Of a stretch of DNA of 64,000 bases, positions 11,507 through 22,877 are shown one piece after another (the first letter of the stretch is position 1; every line of letters starts with the position of its first letter). Source of the stretch: Dipteronia dyeriana. Its lineage: Eukaryota; Streptophyta; Magnoliopsida; Sapindales; Sapindaceae. The translations under genes were made by a program, and so were the position numbers. The notes beneath the pieces were generated by a model. The model had not been told where the DNA came from, made no database searches, and saw nothing but the letters and a program-made list of their open reading frames with translations. The stretch lies in the NCBI GenBank assembly GCA_032871835.1, contig CM065297.1, forward strand, positions 25,925,598 through 25,989,597, read 5' to 3'.

Positions 11507-12594
11507 GTTTTATCTATGTATGAATTCTTTCTATCCTTTATGACTTGGATACAAAGAATATAACTTGTTTCTCCTACGTTCTTCATATCAAATTGTTTTT
11601 CTAACCATTCTTTTATTGATGTCAATACACCTACATCATTTCCTATGAGTAGTATATCATCAACGTAAAGAACTAGGAAAACCAACTTGTCGCCTTTAAT
11701 TCTTTTGTATAAACAAGGTTCATCAAGGTTTTGAATAAATCCAAAACTTTTTACCGCTTGATCGAACCTTATGTTTCAGGATCTGGATGCTTGCTTCAAT
11801 CCATATATGGATCTTTGCAACTTGCATACCTTTTCCTTTTGGCCTTTTTCAATGATTCCTTCTGGTTGCATCATATAGATGCTTTCGCCAAGACTTCCAT
11901 TAAGGAAAGCTGTCTTGATGTCCATTTGCCAAATCTCTAGGTCTAGAGATGTCGCAATGGATAAGAGTATCCTAATGGATTTAAGCATGGCCACAGGAGA
12001 GATGGTTTCTTCATAATTGATACTTTCCTTCTGTGTATAACCTTTAGCTACCAATCTAGCTTTAAGGGTTTCCACATTTCCATCCATTCCTCTTTTCCTC
12101 TTGTATACCCACTTGCACCCAATGGGTTTTAACCCTTTAAGCAAGTCTACAAGAGACCAGACTTTGTTTTTGAACATAGATTCAATTTCGGATTGCATTG
12201 CCTTTTGCCAATGGCGGTAATCAACATCTTCCATTGCTTCCTTGTACGTATAGGGATCATCGTCGTCCGGGAGATTCTCTACTGATTCTCCTAGATCGAT
12301 GTATCTCTCGGGTTGTCTCCTCCCACTACGACGAGGTATGGTAGATTGTTGATCTTGTATTGGTACGGAACTTACAATTGGGCTTGGTTGTGAAACCTCT
12401 TGTGGTATTGTATCTCCTGAAAGCTCATTCAGGACAAATCTACTTTTAGGCATAAAATTATTCGTATAATCCTTTTCCAGAAATTTTACATTTGTCAAAA
12501 CAAATACTTTAAGATCTGAAAGACTATAAAAATAATTTTCTTTTGTTCCTTTTGGATACCCTACAAATATGCATGTTTCTGAATGGGACTCCAT
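11395..12594 (-). pseudogene. Copia pol: reverse transcriptase (RVT_2)
   Basis: The minus-strand frame 12594-11395 is continuous except for a TGA in place of the Trp after LKQASRS (near 11774). It starts at the integrase-RT linker (CIFVGYPKGTKENY), then has CKWVYKRKRGMDG, KARLVAKGYTQKESINYEET, the catalytic WQMDIKTAFLNG, YGLKQASRS and the second catalytic motif VLYVDDILLIGND. Both RT catalytic centres are preserved. At about 11510 the true reading moves to another frame and a few residues of the usual sequence are missing. Confidence 0.88.
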
Positions 12595-12599
12595 CTTTT

Positions 12600-13644
12600 G
12601 TCTTTCCTTTTAACACGTGCACAAGACATCCAAATATCTTTAAATGTTGTAAACTAGGCTTTCACCCGGTCCACAACTCATGCGGTGTTTTAGGAATCGA
12701 CTTAGATGGTAAATCGTTGAGAATGTACATTGCAGTTTGTAAATCATATCCCCAAACAGAATTAGGGAGCATTTAAATAACTCAACATAGACCTAACCAT
12801 ATCCAAAAGAGTTCTATTTCACTTTTCTGCCACCCCATTTTGTTGAGGTGTGCCTGGTACAGAAAATTGGGAAATTATTCCATTATCAATAAGATATTTC
12901 TAAAACTCACCAGATAGATATTCTCCACCACGATCGGACCTCAAGATTTTTATATGTTTTCTCAAGCTGATTTTCTACTTCAGCTTTAAATGCTTTGAAC
13001 ATGTCAAAAGCATCTGACTTGTGTCTCATGAGATACACATAGCCAAAGCTTGAGTGATCATCTGTGAAAGTAATGAAGTACTCATATCCACTTTTAGCTT
13101 GAATGTTCATAGGTCCACACACATTAGTGTGTATCAATCCTAAACATTCGATGGCTCTTGTGCCTTTGGTCGTAAACGACCTTTTGGTCATTTTACCTTC
13201 CAAACAAGATTCACAAGTTGGTAGATCATCAACCTTTAAGTCACTTAGAGGTCCGTCACATGCCAATCTTTTAATCCTAATAAGGTTAATATGACCAAGG
13301 CACAAATGCCATAGGTAGGTTTCATCTTTTGATAATTTTACTCTTTTATGATTAGGTTCCGTTGATTTCGTGTCTAACAAATGAGATATATTTCCACACA
13401 AATAGAATAAACCGTTTTCCAATGTACCTTTACAAACAAATTTGTTATTCTTACTAATAATAAAACTTTTATTAAAAGTAATCGAATATCCAAATTTATT
13501 TAGACAAGAGACTGAAATTAAATTCCTCTTGAATTGTGGTACATAATAAACGTTTATTAAAACTAAATGCCTATAAGAATCAAAATTGATTCTAATATCT
13601 CTCACTACACTAGTAGACACCAACGCTCCATTGCCTAAATGCAA
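12600..13644 (-). pseudogene. Copia pol: gag-pre-integrase and integrase
   Basis: The minus-strand frame 13644-12907 (about 245 residues) carries the HHCC zinc motif (LWHLCLGHIN...CESCLEGK) and the start of the integrase core (CGPMNIQAKSGYEYFITFTDDHSSFGYVYL). The first catalytic Asp is Asn (LIHTNVCGPM, codon at 13123-13125). The frame shifts at about 12940; the second Asp (SDRGGEY) and the Glu (PQQNGVAEK) can be read in the next frame, which has stops. Integrase normally inserts the element's cDNA. This copy cannot. Confidence 0.85.
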
Positions 13645-13649
13645 GTTGA

Positions 13650-14330
13650 ATTCATTCTTATTCAGTCATTCCTTTGACCATTTTCACCACAAAAGAAACA
13701 CTTTCCTTTGATCTTGGTTACATTCTTGGTCTCTTTCTAATAAGGCTCAAGTTTCTTTTTCTTCTGTTGTCTCTTGACCTTCTTACGGGTCTTTAACAGT
13801 AGCAACTTACCAAGCATATGAATCTCTTTTTTCACAAGGATTATCTTGGTGCTTTGAATATCTTGCATCAGGCTTTGCAAGGTGCATTCCTTATTATTCA
13901 AGGTGTAGTCCAACTTGAATTGCTCAAAGGAATCTGATAGTGAGTTGACAACCATGTCAATTTTGGTCTCACCATCTATCTCAGCACCATTCAATTCAGC
14001 AATGTTGAGATATGCTATGACTTTCAAAGCCTGTACATGTTTCATCCTGAGATTCATGAAAGCAGTCACTGCCTCTCTCCTAGTCATCCTAGACCTCATA
14101 GCTAATATCTCCTACAGAAACATCATTATATCGACAGTAGTCCTCATTCCTTCATGTTGATTTTGCATCTGACGATGGCCATAATGTAACGTACATTTAG
14201 CCATCTCATCTGAAGACTTCCACTACTGATACTCATCTCTTTGCTCCTGAGTAGATTCATTAGTTTGGTGGTTAAGGAATAGACATAACGAATTTATGTT
14301 TTTCAGCTTGCAATAACAACCCAATTATCC
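13650..14330 (-). pseudogene. Copia gag (UBN2-type) with damaged zinc knuckle
   Basis: The minus-strand frame 14099-13737 (about 120 residues) has the copia gag pattern (LNIAELNGAEIDGETKIDMV, then LSDSFEQFKLDYTLN). Recognisable gag sequence extends upstream to about 14330 through two stops. Just downstream (13660-13710) the zinc knuckle reads CFFCGENGQRND, losing the His and last Cys of the usual CX2CX4HX4C. Its role was capsid-like particle assembly and RNA binding. Confidence 0.75.
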
Positions 14331-14889
14331 TTTTCCATGTGACATAATTATCATCAGTTAAAGTATTATCTTTTAGGATATTGATTAGGGATGGGGTTAT
14401 GATTTATTTATATTAACAAAAAATATATAAGTAAATAATCATGATAAAGCACTTTTGATTATTTATCTTGAATTAAATAAAATAATTCAATCGTAAAAAT
14501 TCAACGGTGATCCAACACCCATAAATGTCACGTCTCCCTTGGGAGTACGCACCATTTACTTGTTGGACTAGGTCTCACCTAATTGTTAACATAACAACCA
14601 ACATTTTCTATTTTAGCCTTGCAATTTTATTAACAAGAACTCTTGGGAGGATATTAATAAAAGTACATTGAGTGTTTTACCAAGTTATCGACCTTCAATA
14701 TAATCCCTCACGAATATCCCTCCTTTAAGAGTAGACATCGTTTGGGCTAATTGTCTAGTCTATCCTTGTAAGGAAGTATCTTGCTAAATTCCATTCATGA
14801 ACACCTCTTGGGAGGTTATTTTAAGGTGAATAAGGTTTGTTCGGGCAAAAGTATTTTCATTAGTTATAAATATCTTTTCAGTGTCCGAG
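14331..14889 (-). other. Probable copia 5' leader or junction zone
   Basis: No coding sequence is recognised. Several CTTGGGAG-type words recur (14537, 14641, 14807), each followed by an AT-rich stretch, as in the leader of some copia elements. No primer binding site or LTR end is seen. The switch to the Tat element lies around 14890. Confidence 0.4.
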
Positions 14890-15296
14890 TAAATATCTTG
14901 TCTTAATGACGTGTTTTAATAGCGACCCTGCAAATTCGATTTGCCTCATTATGTTAGATCTCTAATGATGGCGACGTTTTGGAGTTCTAACGGCGAAAGC
15001 CAGTTCTCATTCTGACATGTGTCTCTTGCCTCTTCGTTTTTTGATATTATTTATGAGAAATGACCTATGCGTCTTCCCATGCGTCGCGTACGTCATCGAA
15101 CTTCGTCATCGTTGTTTCCCGCCTTGAAAACCTAGGGTTTCGTGCTGTTTCCTCTTTAAATTCTTCGTCTTAGGTTGTGCTGGTTATTTGGAAAAATTTG
15201 CAGCAGAAAGAACTTTTCTCTAACCCAGATTTTTTACAGATAGTTGTGACTCTCGGTTGAAGATCTTATCAATTCTTTATTTAAGGTTAGTTTCCT

Positions 15297-18178
15297 ATGG
15301 AGCCATCTTCTCGTCATCGTCTTTTTAATGTTGCTCTCGACGCATTAGAACGTGGGGAGTTCCAGTTAGTTTCTTGTATTAGGCGATTACTGGGGATATC
15401 CCTATAGATGAACCTCCATTTTTAGAGGTTAATGTTTCTGGGCTTTACCCTAACGTCACTTTCAGCCCTGTATCGAGTTCTTCATCTAGTTCTGATTCTG
15501 ATATTTTTGATCACAAGATACCCTTTCGAAGAATGGAACAACATCAAAGCAGAAGCGAAGTCTGTAAGCACAACTCGGGGCAATATTTTGATCAGGGAGC
15601 AGATTGTCAACGAAAATGATGTTGAAGAGGAGTTCAGGGCGTCTTGTCTTTCTTTCTCTGCTGACCGCCCGAGTGGGTATGACTCGGAGCCGAATATGCT
15701 CGGGGCTGATGAGATTGGAAAGTATCGCTCGCGATTTGATCTGCCTAACTCGGTCACTCTGATTCCAGCGGGTGATAGAGCTATGTGGAACCCACCCCGG
15801 GTATGGTGGCAATCTACGGATCCATGCTCTGTTGCGACATCACTCTTCCCCTTCAGCCGTTTATTGCCTGGTTTCTGGCTGAGGCAAGGATCGCTCCGGC
15901 ACAGCTAGCCCTAAATAGCTATAAGATTTTGATGTGTCTGTGGTATATGTACAGCCGCATGAACTTATCGCCGCCATCCCCGAAGGAAATCAGGCACTTT
16001 TTTACATTGAGGCAAGCGGGCAAGTCGGGGACCTACTTTCTCATGTCCAATTCAAAGGATTGTTGGGTCCCTAAAGGGACAAAAGTGAGTCGGGGAGCTA
16101 ATACCTCTGATGACCCCAAGAAGAGGGGTTTTATATGGGGATTTTCTATATCCAACAAGTTCTGGAAGAACAGTTGGTTTTTTACCGGAGGGGGTCTCGG
16201 GCTCGAAGTTACTGTTTCGGCTGGGGGTACTCGTACAGTGTTGAAAGTCCCCCGTTTCTTCTGTTCCCCCGAGTTTTGGAACAAGAAGAAAATCGAGTAT
16301 AGTGATGCAGAGCTGACCAGAATTACTCGGGCAGCGGTTCACACTTTGGTAAAAAGGAGCAAGACTTATCTCTTCATTGAATTGAAGATGATTGAGTTCG
16401 GCTTCTTCAAAAAGATTTCGGGCCAAGGTAGGCGATGTAAGTGATTTTTGCAACCTTTTCCTTATTGTTATACATTTTGTTTTGCATTCTGATTCGGTTC
16501 CTTTTTTCTTCTAGTGTTTGATACAGACGTCATCTGCGATCTTCAGGCTCGCCAAGTGAAGTCAATTATTCAGACGGCTCATCAAGGTGGCGAAGGCTTC
16601 GCCCCTTCTGAATCTGATGAAGAGATTGATTCCGCTGAAGAGCAGATTCCCGAAGACGTCCTTGAGGATGCTTGTCAACCGACGGTTGGGGAGACTAGCG
16701 GTCTGAGTGGCTCGATCGATACTCAGCTAGCTATCGATCGACAAAAGTAATGTGAAGGTGTTGGTGAGGAGATACTGAGCAGACTGATGCCAGTGATGGA
16801 GGTAATTCTTCCACGGGACAGGTAGCTATAGATCTCAAATTTTTTGAAGCCTTCTAGGATTACACTCTGGAGGATCCCGCAGCTGATCTCAGTTTCCACC
16901 GTTCTCGGGGTGAGAAACGAAAGGCAATCAGCTCTCCAACTCGTCCTCTCAAGATTCCTTAGGTGGTTACTTTCATCGATTCCAGCGATGAAGATATTGT
17001 GGCTGAGGCTTACCCTAGTGCTGATGTTGGAGTAATGACGGATGTGGAGGCTTCGGAGCCGAACAAGGGTTCCCCTCCCCCTGAGGTTGAAAATCTAGAG
17101 GCTGAACCCTCGGGGGTTCCTGCACATCCTTCTCCCCAGGATATACTGCAGGAGTTGTCATCTGGTCGGGCTTTCATTGGGGAAGACTGTTGGAGCATTT
17201 TTAGGGATGACTCCTTGACCGAACGTCTTAAAAATGTTTTTAATGGCACATCCTATGTAAGCTACCCCCAACTCCTATAATTTTTTGCTTGTTTGCCAAA
17301 TTTCTTATTGTATTCCTTTATAGATGGTGGCCGAATTTGCTGAGCTAGTTCAGACTTAGCTACATCAAGCTGTTCGAATAAGGCGTCTCGAGGCTCAGCT
17401 AAAGGAAAGTGAGGTTAGCCGAGCTCGGGTCGAAACGGCTTACCAACAGGAGGTTGGTTCTGCACAAATTTTTGCCGACCACTGTCTGGCAAAGCAAATG
17501 GAGGCCGAGGAAAGAGCTTCCTCGGCAGAAGAGAAAGCAACATCAATTCAGAACTTATTGTCTTCTACCCAGGAATCTATGCTCAAGGCCGAGCAAGAAG
17601 CGGAGCAGTCTAAGTCGGCGTATTAACAGAAAATTGAAGATCTGGAGCTCCAAGCATTGACAATCGAATCCTTATCCCGAGAGGCCGGGATGGAACTTGA
17701 AGTACAAGGGGTAGATCATTTCAAGAGATCCCTTGCCTATGATGCTCTTCTCTTTCGGGAGTTTCAACGAGGGCTGGTTTTAGTTGGTGAATTCTTTAAA
17801 GTCAAGAATCAGGCAACTGAAAAGGCCTGGACCAATTGGGAGTTGTCAATCAAACATCATGTGGATCGGTCCTTGGAGTCTCTTCAAGCTTAGATGAAGG
17901 AATGGACAGCTTACTGCCGTAGCCGAGGCAAAGAGCCCCATCCTATGCATTTAGAGATTCCATCCGAACACTCTCTCTCGACCTTTTATGCCAGTCAAGA
18001 GTCGGCCGTGAAGAGTGTGGAGCCTGATGTCGTGCCGATTCCAGGAGAAGATTACAGCCAATGGATGGATAACTCAGTCGACACAATTGCTTGGCCTTTT
18101 AACAAAAGTCTGCTCTACGAATACGAAATGGTGCCAGACCCGAGTATTGGTAAGGGCTTCAAATCCTCACAATTCTGA
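15297..18178 (+). pseudogene. Antisense gene of the Tat element (Transposase_28-like, three exons)
   Basis: It runs opposite to gag-pol. The start is the ATG at 15297 (MEPSSRHRLFNVALDALERG). Exon 1 ends at 16427, intron 1 is 16428-16514 (GT...AG), exon 2 is 16515-17256, intron 2 is 17257-17323 (GT...AG), and exon 3 is 17324-18178. Both junctions keep the frame, for example SGQ joined to VFDTDV. Exon 1 contains a domain like the 'putative gypsy type transposon' family (TLPLQPFIAWFLAEARIAP, then APAQLALNSYKI and SPPSPKEIRHFF). Exon 2 is acidic. Exon 3 is a Glu/Lys/Ala-rich coiled coil followed by a basic-aromatic tail. It is broken by frameshifts near 15385, 15530, 15800 and 16750-16960, and by three stops in exon 3. 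The function of such proteins is not known. The splice structure says it was once expressed as an mRNA of its own. Confidence 0.8.
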
Positions 18179-18329
18179 TTTTTGTAGATCAGATTTTTGT
18201 AGTCTTTTTAATTCTTTGTAAAGAATTGTAATAATTCTTTTTAAAAGATTAATAAAATTCCGAGTAGCTTTTCTAAATCTGGTGTTTTGATTCTATTGCT
18301 CGCGAAATTTCAACTTGCTTATGGTTGCT

Positions 18330-18720
18330 GGGTATCTTATTAAACTGGCTAACTGATGTTTCGCATAATTAACCGAGTATCTTATTAAACTGGCTAACTC
18401 TGATGTTCGCGTAACTTCACCAAGTATCTTATTACACCGGTTGTCACCCGAATAATGTCAAGTATCTTATTAAACCGGCTCTTGTAATCTTCATGCCAAG
18501 TATCTTATTAAACCGGCTCTTCAATGTTCGGGTAACTTAACCGAGTATCTTATTAAACCGGTAGTTATCCAAATAAATTTAATTACCAAGTATCTTATTA
18601 AATTGGCTCTTCGATGTTCAGGTAACTTAACCGAGTATCTTATTAAACCGGTAGTTACCCAAATAACTTTAATTGCCAAGTATCTCATTAAACTGGCTCT
18701 TTATTATTAACCGAGTCATC
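18330..18720. repeat. Tandem repeat of the Tat 3' region, about 55-65 bp units
   Basis: At least eight copies of a RAGTATCTTATTAAACYGGCT core are spaced about 50-65 bp, with a variable TTCGGGTAACTTAACC / ACCCAAATAACTTTAATT filler between. The array lies between the end of pol and the antisense gene, where Tat elements commonly carry hypervariable repeats that can seed satellites. Confidence 0.85.
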
Positions 18721-19247
18721 TTAAAACATGCAAGTTTATACTTGTGTTTCATACTCGGTTGCTACCCGAACATTACATCAAGGCTCACCATGATCATATG
18801 GTCGAGTTCTTACACATTACCAAGGACGTCTCCCCAGTTTTTATGTGTAAGGGTTTGCTGAATCGTTAAGCCTTTTGAATTGCTTAACACAGCTACGTAT
18901 GTCACCGGAATTTTTCCCGATAGCGTCCTTAGCTGGTGCATCGAGTTTGCCTTTTTACGAAGGTCATTTTGACCTTGCTCGGCTGGCATGCTCCTTCGAG
19001 CTTCTCCGCCCATTCGGGATTTAATGGTCCCGAGTATTCTATTTGCATGTTCTTATTATCATGCTTGTCTTCTATATGTTCTTATTATCATATGCTTTCT
19101 TTTGGAAATCCCGAGTTCGATGTTTTTCTTTATGGAATCCCGAGTTTGATTTTTTATTCATAACTGCAAAATCAATAAAGTTATAAATTCCAGTTAATAT
19201 TTATCCTAACTAAAATTGTCCTGACTAGAAAAAAGAACAAAAAATAT
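18721..19247. other. Tat 3' untranslated spacer
   Basis: It lies between the tandem repeat and the end of integrase. It holds scattered CCCGAGT words and no recognisable coding sequence. It could contain the shared 3' ends of the convergent pol and antisense transcripts. Confidence 0.4.
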
Positions 19248-20476
19248 TTAAGGATAGAAAATCTTCAGATATTGGGCATTGCATGGTCGGGGTAAAACCC
19301 CTCCATTAGGCCGTGCAATCCAATATGCCTCATGGCCAGCTATTCCTTCGACTTTGTACAGTCCTTCCCATTTGTCAGCCAGGGAACCTGCAGCTATTTT
19401 TTTGTGTTCAATGACACCTTTCTGAGTACAGGTCTCCTAGCTGGAATTTTCTGACCCAAACGTAAGAGTTGTAGTGGCGAGCTACCCTTTGCTGATATGC
19501 CATATTTCGTATTTGGGATTTCTCTATTTTCTCTTCTAATTCATCTAGACTTTGTAATAGCATATCAATGTTCTGCTCTTCATCGTATAGCCTGACCCGG
19601 GGTGACGTATATGACGTTTCTATAGGCATAACAACTTCTGTTCCAAACGCTAAAGTGAATGGAGTTTCTCCTGTTGAAGTTCTTGTTGTTGTCCGATACG
19701 CCCATAACACTTCGGAAAGCTTTTCAACCCAGCTTCCTTTCTTGGCATCTAGCTTTGCTTTGATTGTGTGCTTGATGATTTTGTTCACTGCTTACACCTG
19801 CCTATTTATCTGAGGGTGGGCAGGTGTGGCATAGTAATTGGCAATCTGGTACTCTTTGCACAGCTGTCTGAATTTCAGGTTATCGAACTGGGTGCCGTTG
19901 TCAGTGATTTTAGTGTTTGGGACTCCAAACCTATAGAGTATACTCTTTTTCATGAAATTTATGGTGTTTGCTTCTGTGTTGTGCACTAATGCTTCAGCTT
20001 CTACCCACTTCGTGAAATAGTCGACGGTTACTATTGCATGCTTTGAGCCCTTGTCCCGACTGGCATTTGGCCGATTAAATCCAAACCCCACATGGAAAAT
20101 GGCCATGGGGACGTGAGGTTTCTGAGCTGCTCAGCGGCTATCGGATGTCATTAGCAATCCTTTGGCAAGTATTGCAACTTTCTGAACACTGCTGTGCATC
20201 TGAGAATAGAGTAGGCCAATAATAGCCTTGCCTTAGTACCTTGTGTGCCACACTTTTACCCCTAGTGTGGTTTCCGCAAACTCCTCCATGGATTTCCTGT
20301 AATATCCGATATGCATCTTCCTCTGATACACATCTTTGGAGTGTTTGGGAATACCCCCTTCTGTATAGTTCTCCTCCAACCAACGTGTACCTGGCTGATC
20401 TATACCTGATGCGTTTTGCTTGTAAGGGATCTTTTGGGAGCACGCCTTCTTCTAGGAACCTTTTTAGCTGAGTCAT
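19248..20476 (-). pseudogene. Tat pol: integrase
   Basis: The zinc domain reads from 20476 (RILQEIHGGVCGNHTRG...CNTCQRIANDIR, an H2C2 finger). After a frameshift the core reads from 20106 (VDYFTKWVEAEALV, KITDNGTQFDN). The end is a C-terminal domain (WEGLYKVEGIAG...PRPCNAQYLKIFYP) stopping at about 19248. Of the DDE triad only the middle Asp (TDNG) survives. The first (usual G-L-D-L) is altered to G-F-G-F, and the catalytic Glu after HPQINRQV is a TAA stop at about 19790. No chromodomain is seen, as expected for Tat. Confidence 0.85.
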
Positions 20477-21596
20477 CCAACAGTCTGGCGGTGTTCAGAT
20501 TTCTAAAATTTCCAAGCTTCTTGGTTCAGTTTTGCTTGGTTTAAGGAGATGTGCGACCGGAATAGTTTTTCGCCTGATTATGGTTGTTACTGACGCTAGC
20601 TTAGATAATGCATTTGCCTTTTCATTCTCCTCATTGGGGATCTGGGTAATCTTATATTCTTTAATTTTTTGGAGGAGCTATTTCGCAATGTCACGGTAGA
20701 TTATCATGCCTTCATCCTTTGCTTGGTACTCATCCAGAACTTGGTTAACAACTACCTGTGAATCACTGAATATCTCAACCTCATCTCCCCCGAGAGATAT
20801 GCAGACTCAGAGTCCAGCTAATAGCGCCTCGTACTCAGTTTGATTGTTGGTTGCTTTGAAATCGAACCTCATGGCACACTCGACATCGTCTCTTTCTGGA
20901 GTGCATACTACATTCCCTGCCCCGCTGCCATAAGTGTTTGAAGAGCCATCAACATACAGTTTCCATATGAAATTTTTTCCCAACATCTTTTTTGCTTCCA
21001 AGTTCGGTTCTGTGAACTCTGTTATAAAATCTGTCACTACTTGCCCTTTGAGAAATGTCCTGGGATGTAGTGGATATCGAATTCACTTAGCTCGATTGCC
21101 AATTTGGTCAATCTCCCTGAAATCTCTGGTTTCTGTAAAACCTGCTTCAATGAGCAATCGGTGAGAATCTGGATTATATGAGCCTGAAAGTATGGCCTTA
21201 GCTTCCTTGTTGCCGAAACTAGTGTCAGAGCCATCTTTTTTGCCTGTGAATATCTAGTCTCAAATGGTAGAAGTGCCTTGCTGGTGTAGTATCTGGCTTT
21301 TGTACTCTGTCTTCTGTTCTGACTAGAACTGAGCTTACTGCCAGTTCTTTAATTGACAAGTACAGTTGGAGTGTCTCCCCCATCTGTGGTTTTGAGAGGA
21401 TAGGAGAATGTCCTAAGTATTCTTTAATTTTTAAGAATGCATGCTCGCACTCTTCATTCCTTTCCAGTCCTTTTCCTTTTCTAATTACTTTGAAAAAGGG
21501 TGCACATCTGTCTGTGGCTTTTGAGATGAATATTCTTAAGGAAGCCAAACATCCTATTAGGCGTTTTACTTTTTTAAATGTTCTCAGTGAAGTCAT
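20477..21596 (-). pseudogene. Tat pol: dual RNase H region
   Basis: From 21596 the RT end and Ty3-type RNase H are read in pieces (LQLYLSIKELAVSSVLVR; then ATRKLRPYFQAHIIQILTD and LTKLAIELSEFDIHY at 21234-21037). A second, archaeal-type RNase H follows at 21037-20580 (WKLYVDGSSNTYGSGAG, ATNNQTEYEALLAGL, then a SDSQVVVNQVLDEYQ segment). The last Asp of this second domain is Asn (KANALSKLAS, codon 20612-20614). Two RNase H domains in tandem are the mark of the Tat lineage. Confidence 0.82.
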
Positions 21597-21608
21597 TCTC
21601 TACAGGGC

Positions 21609-22595
21609 CTAGATCTTCTCGGGGTTGACTTCGAATCCTCTTTGATCGACTTGAAATCCCAGGAATCTTCCTGAAGGAACCCCGAACAAACACTTGTTCA
21701 AATTTAGCTTCATTTGGTATCTCCTCAAGACATCAAATGTCTCCCGCAGATCTGAAGAATGCTTCTCTGCAATGATGCTCTTGGTCAGCATGTCATCAAT
21801 GTATACTTCCATGTTCCTTCCTATTTGCCGTGAAAAGATTTTTTTGACCAACCTCTGATAAGTAGCTCCCACATTTTTCAGTCTAAAGGGTATCACAGTA
21901 TAGCAATACAAACCCTGATCAGTTGTGAATGCTGTTTTTTCTTCTTCAACCTTGTTCATTCTGATCTGGTTATACCACGAGTAAGCATTCATGAAACTGA
22001 GTAGCTCATGACCTGATGTATCGTCCACCAACTGATCTATCCTTGGAAGTGGAAAGCTATCTTTTGGGCATGACTTGTTCAGACCTGTGAAATCTACGCA
22101 CATCCTCCACTGTCTATTCTTCTTTTGGACGAGGACTACATTAGCCACCCATTGAGGGTAATTGACCTCTCTAATTGACTCTACAATGGGTAGCTTTTCT
22201 ACTTCCTGTTTGATCGCCTGACTTCTTTCAAGGTTTAATGATCTTCTCTTTTGTATCACTGGTTTTGCATTCGGGTCTACTGTGAGATGGTGGGATATTA
22301 TTCGGGCATCTATCCTAACCATGTCTTTATGACTCCAACCGAACACATCCCTGTATTCTTTAAGTAGATCAATGAGGCTTTGTTTGACTCTTCCTTCCAG
22401 ATTGACGTATACTGACAGGTTAGCTCTTCGGGCCATCTCTTGAGATTCTTTGACTACCCCGACCCCATGTTCAGTCGGGAATTTCATCATTAAGGCATAA
22501 GTGGTTGTTACGGTCTTAGTTTTATTTTGGAATGGTCGTCTCAATAGTGCATTAAATGGCCAATTCTCCAAGTCTACTACCACAAAGTCGAGCAA
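21609..22595 (-). pseudogene. Tat pol: reverse transcriptase
   Basis: An uninterrupted 328-codon minus-strand frame, the longest of the element. Motifs in order are HHLTVDPNAKPVIQKRRSL, WVANVVLVQKKNRQWRMCVD, FTGLNKSCPKDSFPLPRIDQ, LLSFMNAYSWYNQIRM, TAFTTDQGLYCYTVIPF and MEVYIDDMLTKS. The YIDD pair is present, but the first catalytic Asp (usual SFMDAYSGYNQI) is Asn (codon 21987-21989), so the enzyme should be inactive despite the open frame. It overlaps nothing and is followed by the RNase H pieces. Confidence 0.92.
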
Positions 22596-22604
22596 TACAG
22601 TTCT

Positions 22605-22877
22605 CTAGCAAGGTGCTACTCCAATCTTCACAGGTAGCTTTGCCGTCCCGAGTGATATGACTTCAACTCCCCCGAATCCTTTGAGTGGGGTATGAAAGGG
22701 TTGTAGGTTCTTTCGGTCTAACCAGAGTTGATCGTAGACGGCTACATTGAGAATATCTGTTGAGCTTCCATTATCTATCAGGATTCTCCTGACTTCCCGG
22801 TGACCAATCTGGAGGTATAATTTGGCCGAACATCTACGCCATGTGAGTCTTCTTCTGTGAATGTTATTGGGTCCCAT
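22605..22877 (-). pseudogene. Tat aspartic protease
   Basis: A minus-strand frame of about 90 codons with the retropepsin active-site pattern ILIDNGSSTDIL and the flap-side GFGGVEVISLG. The catalytic Asp is intact. It connects to RT through a stop between 22605 and 22595. It would mature the gag-pol polyprotein. Confidence 0.8.

Larger units (their letters stand above)
8470..14880 (-). mobile_element. Ty1/copia retrotransposon, decayed, 5' LTR missing
   Basis: On the minus strand the order is leader (about 14880-14331), gag, gag-pre-integrase/integrase, reverse transcriptase, RNase H and 3' LTR. This is the copia order, with integrase before RT. Stops, frameshifts and lost active-site residues in several domains make it non-autonomous. 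The upstream end runs into the Tat element at about 14890 without a recognisable LTR or target duplication, so the boundary there is approximate. Confidence 0.85.
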
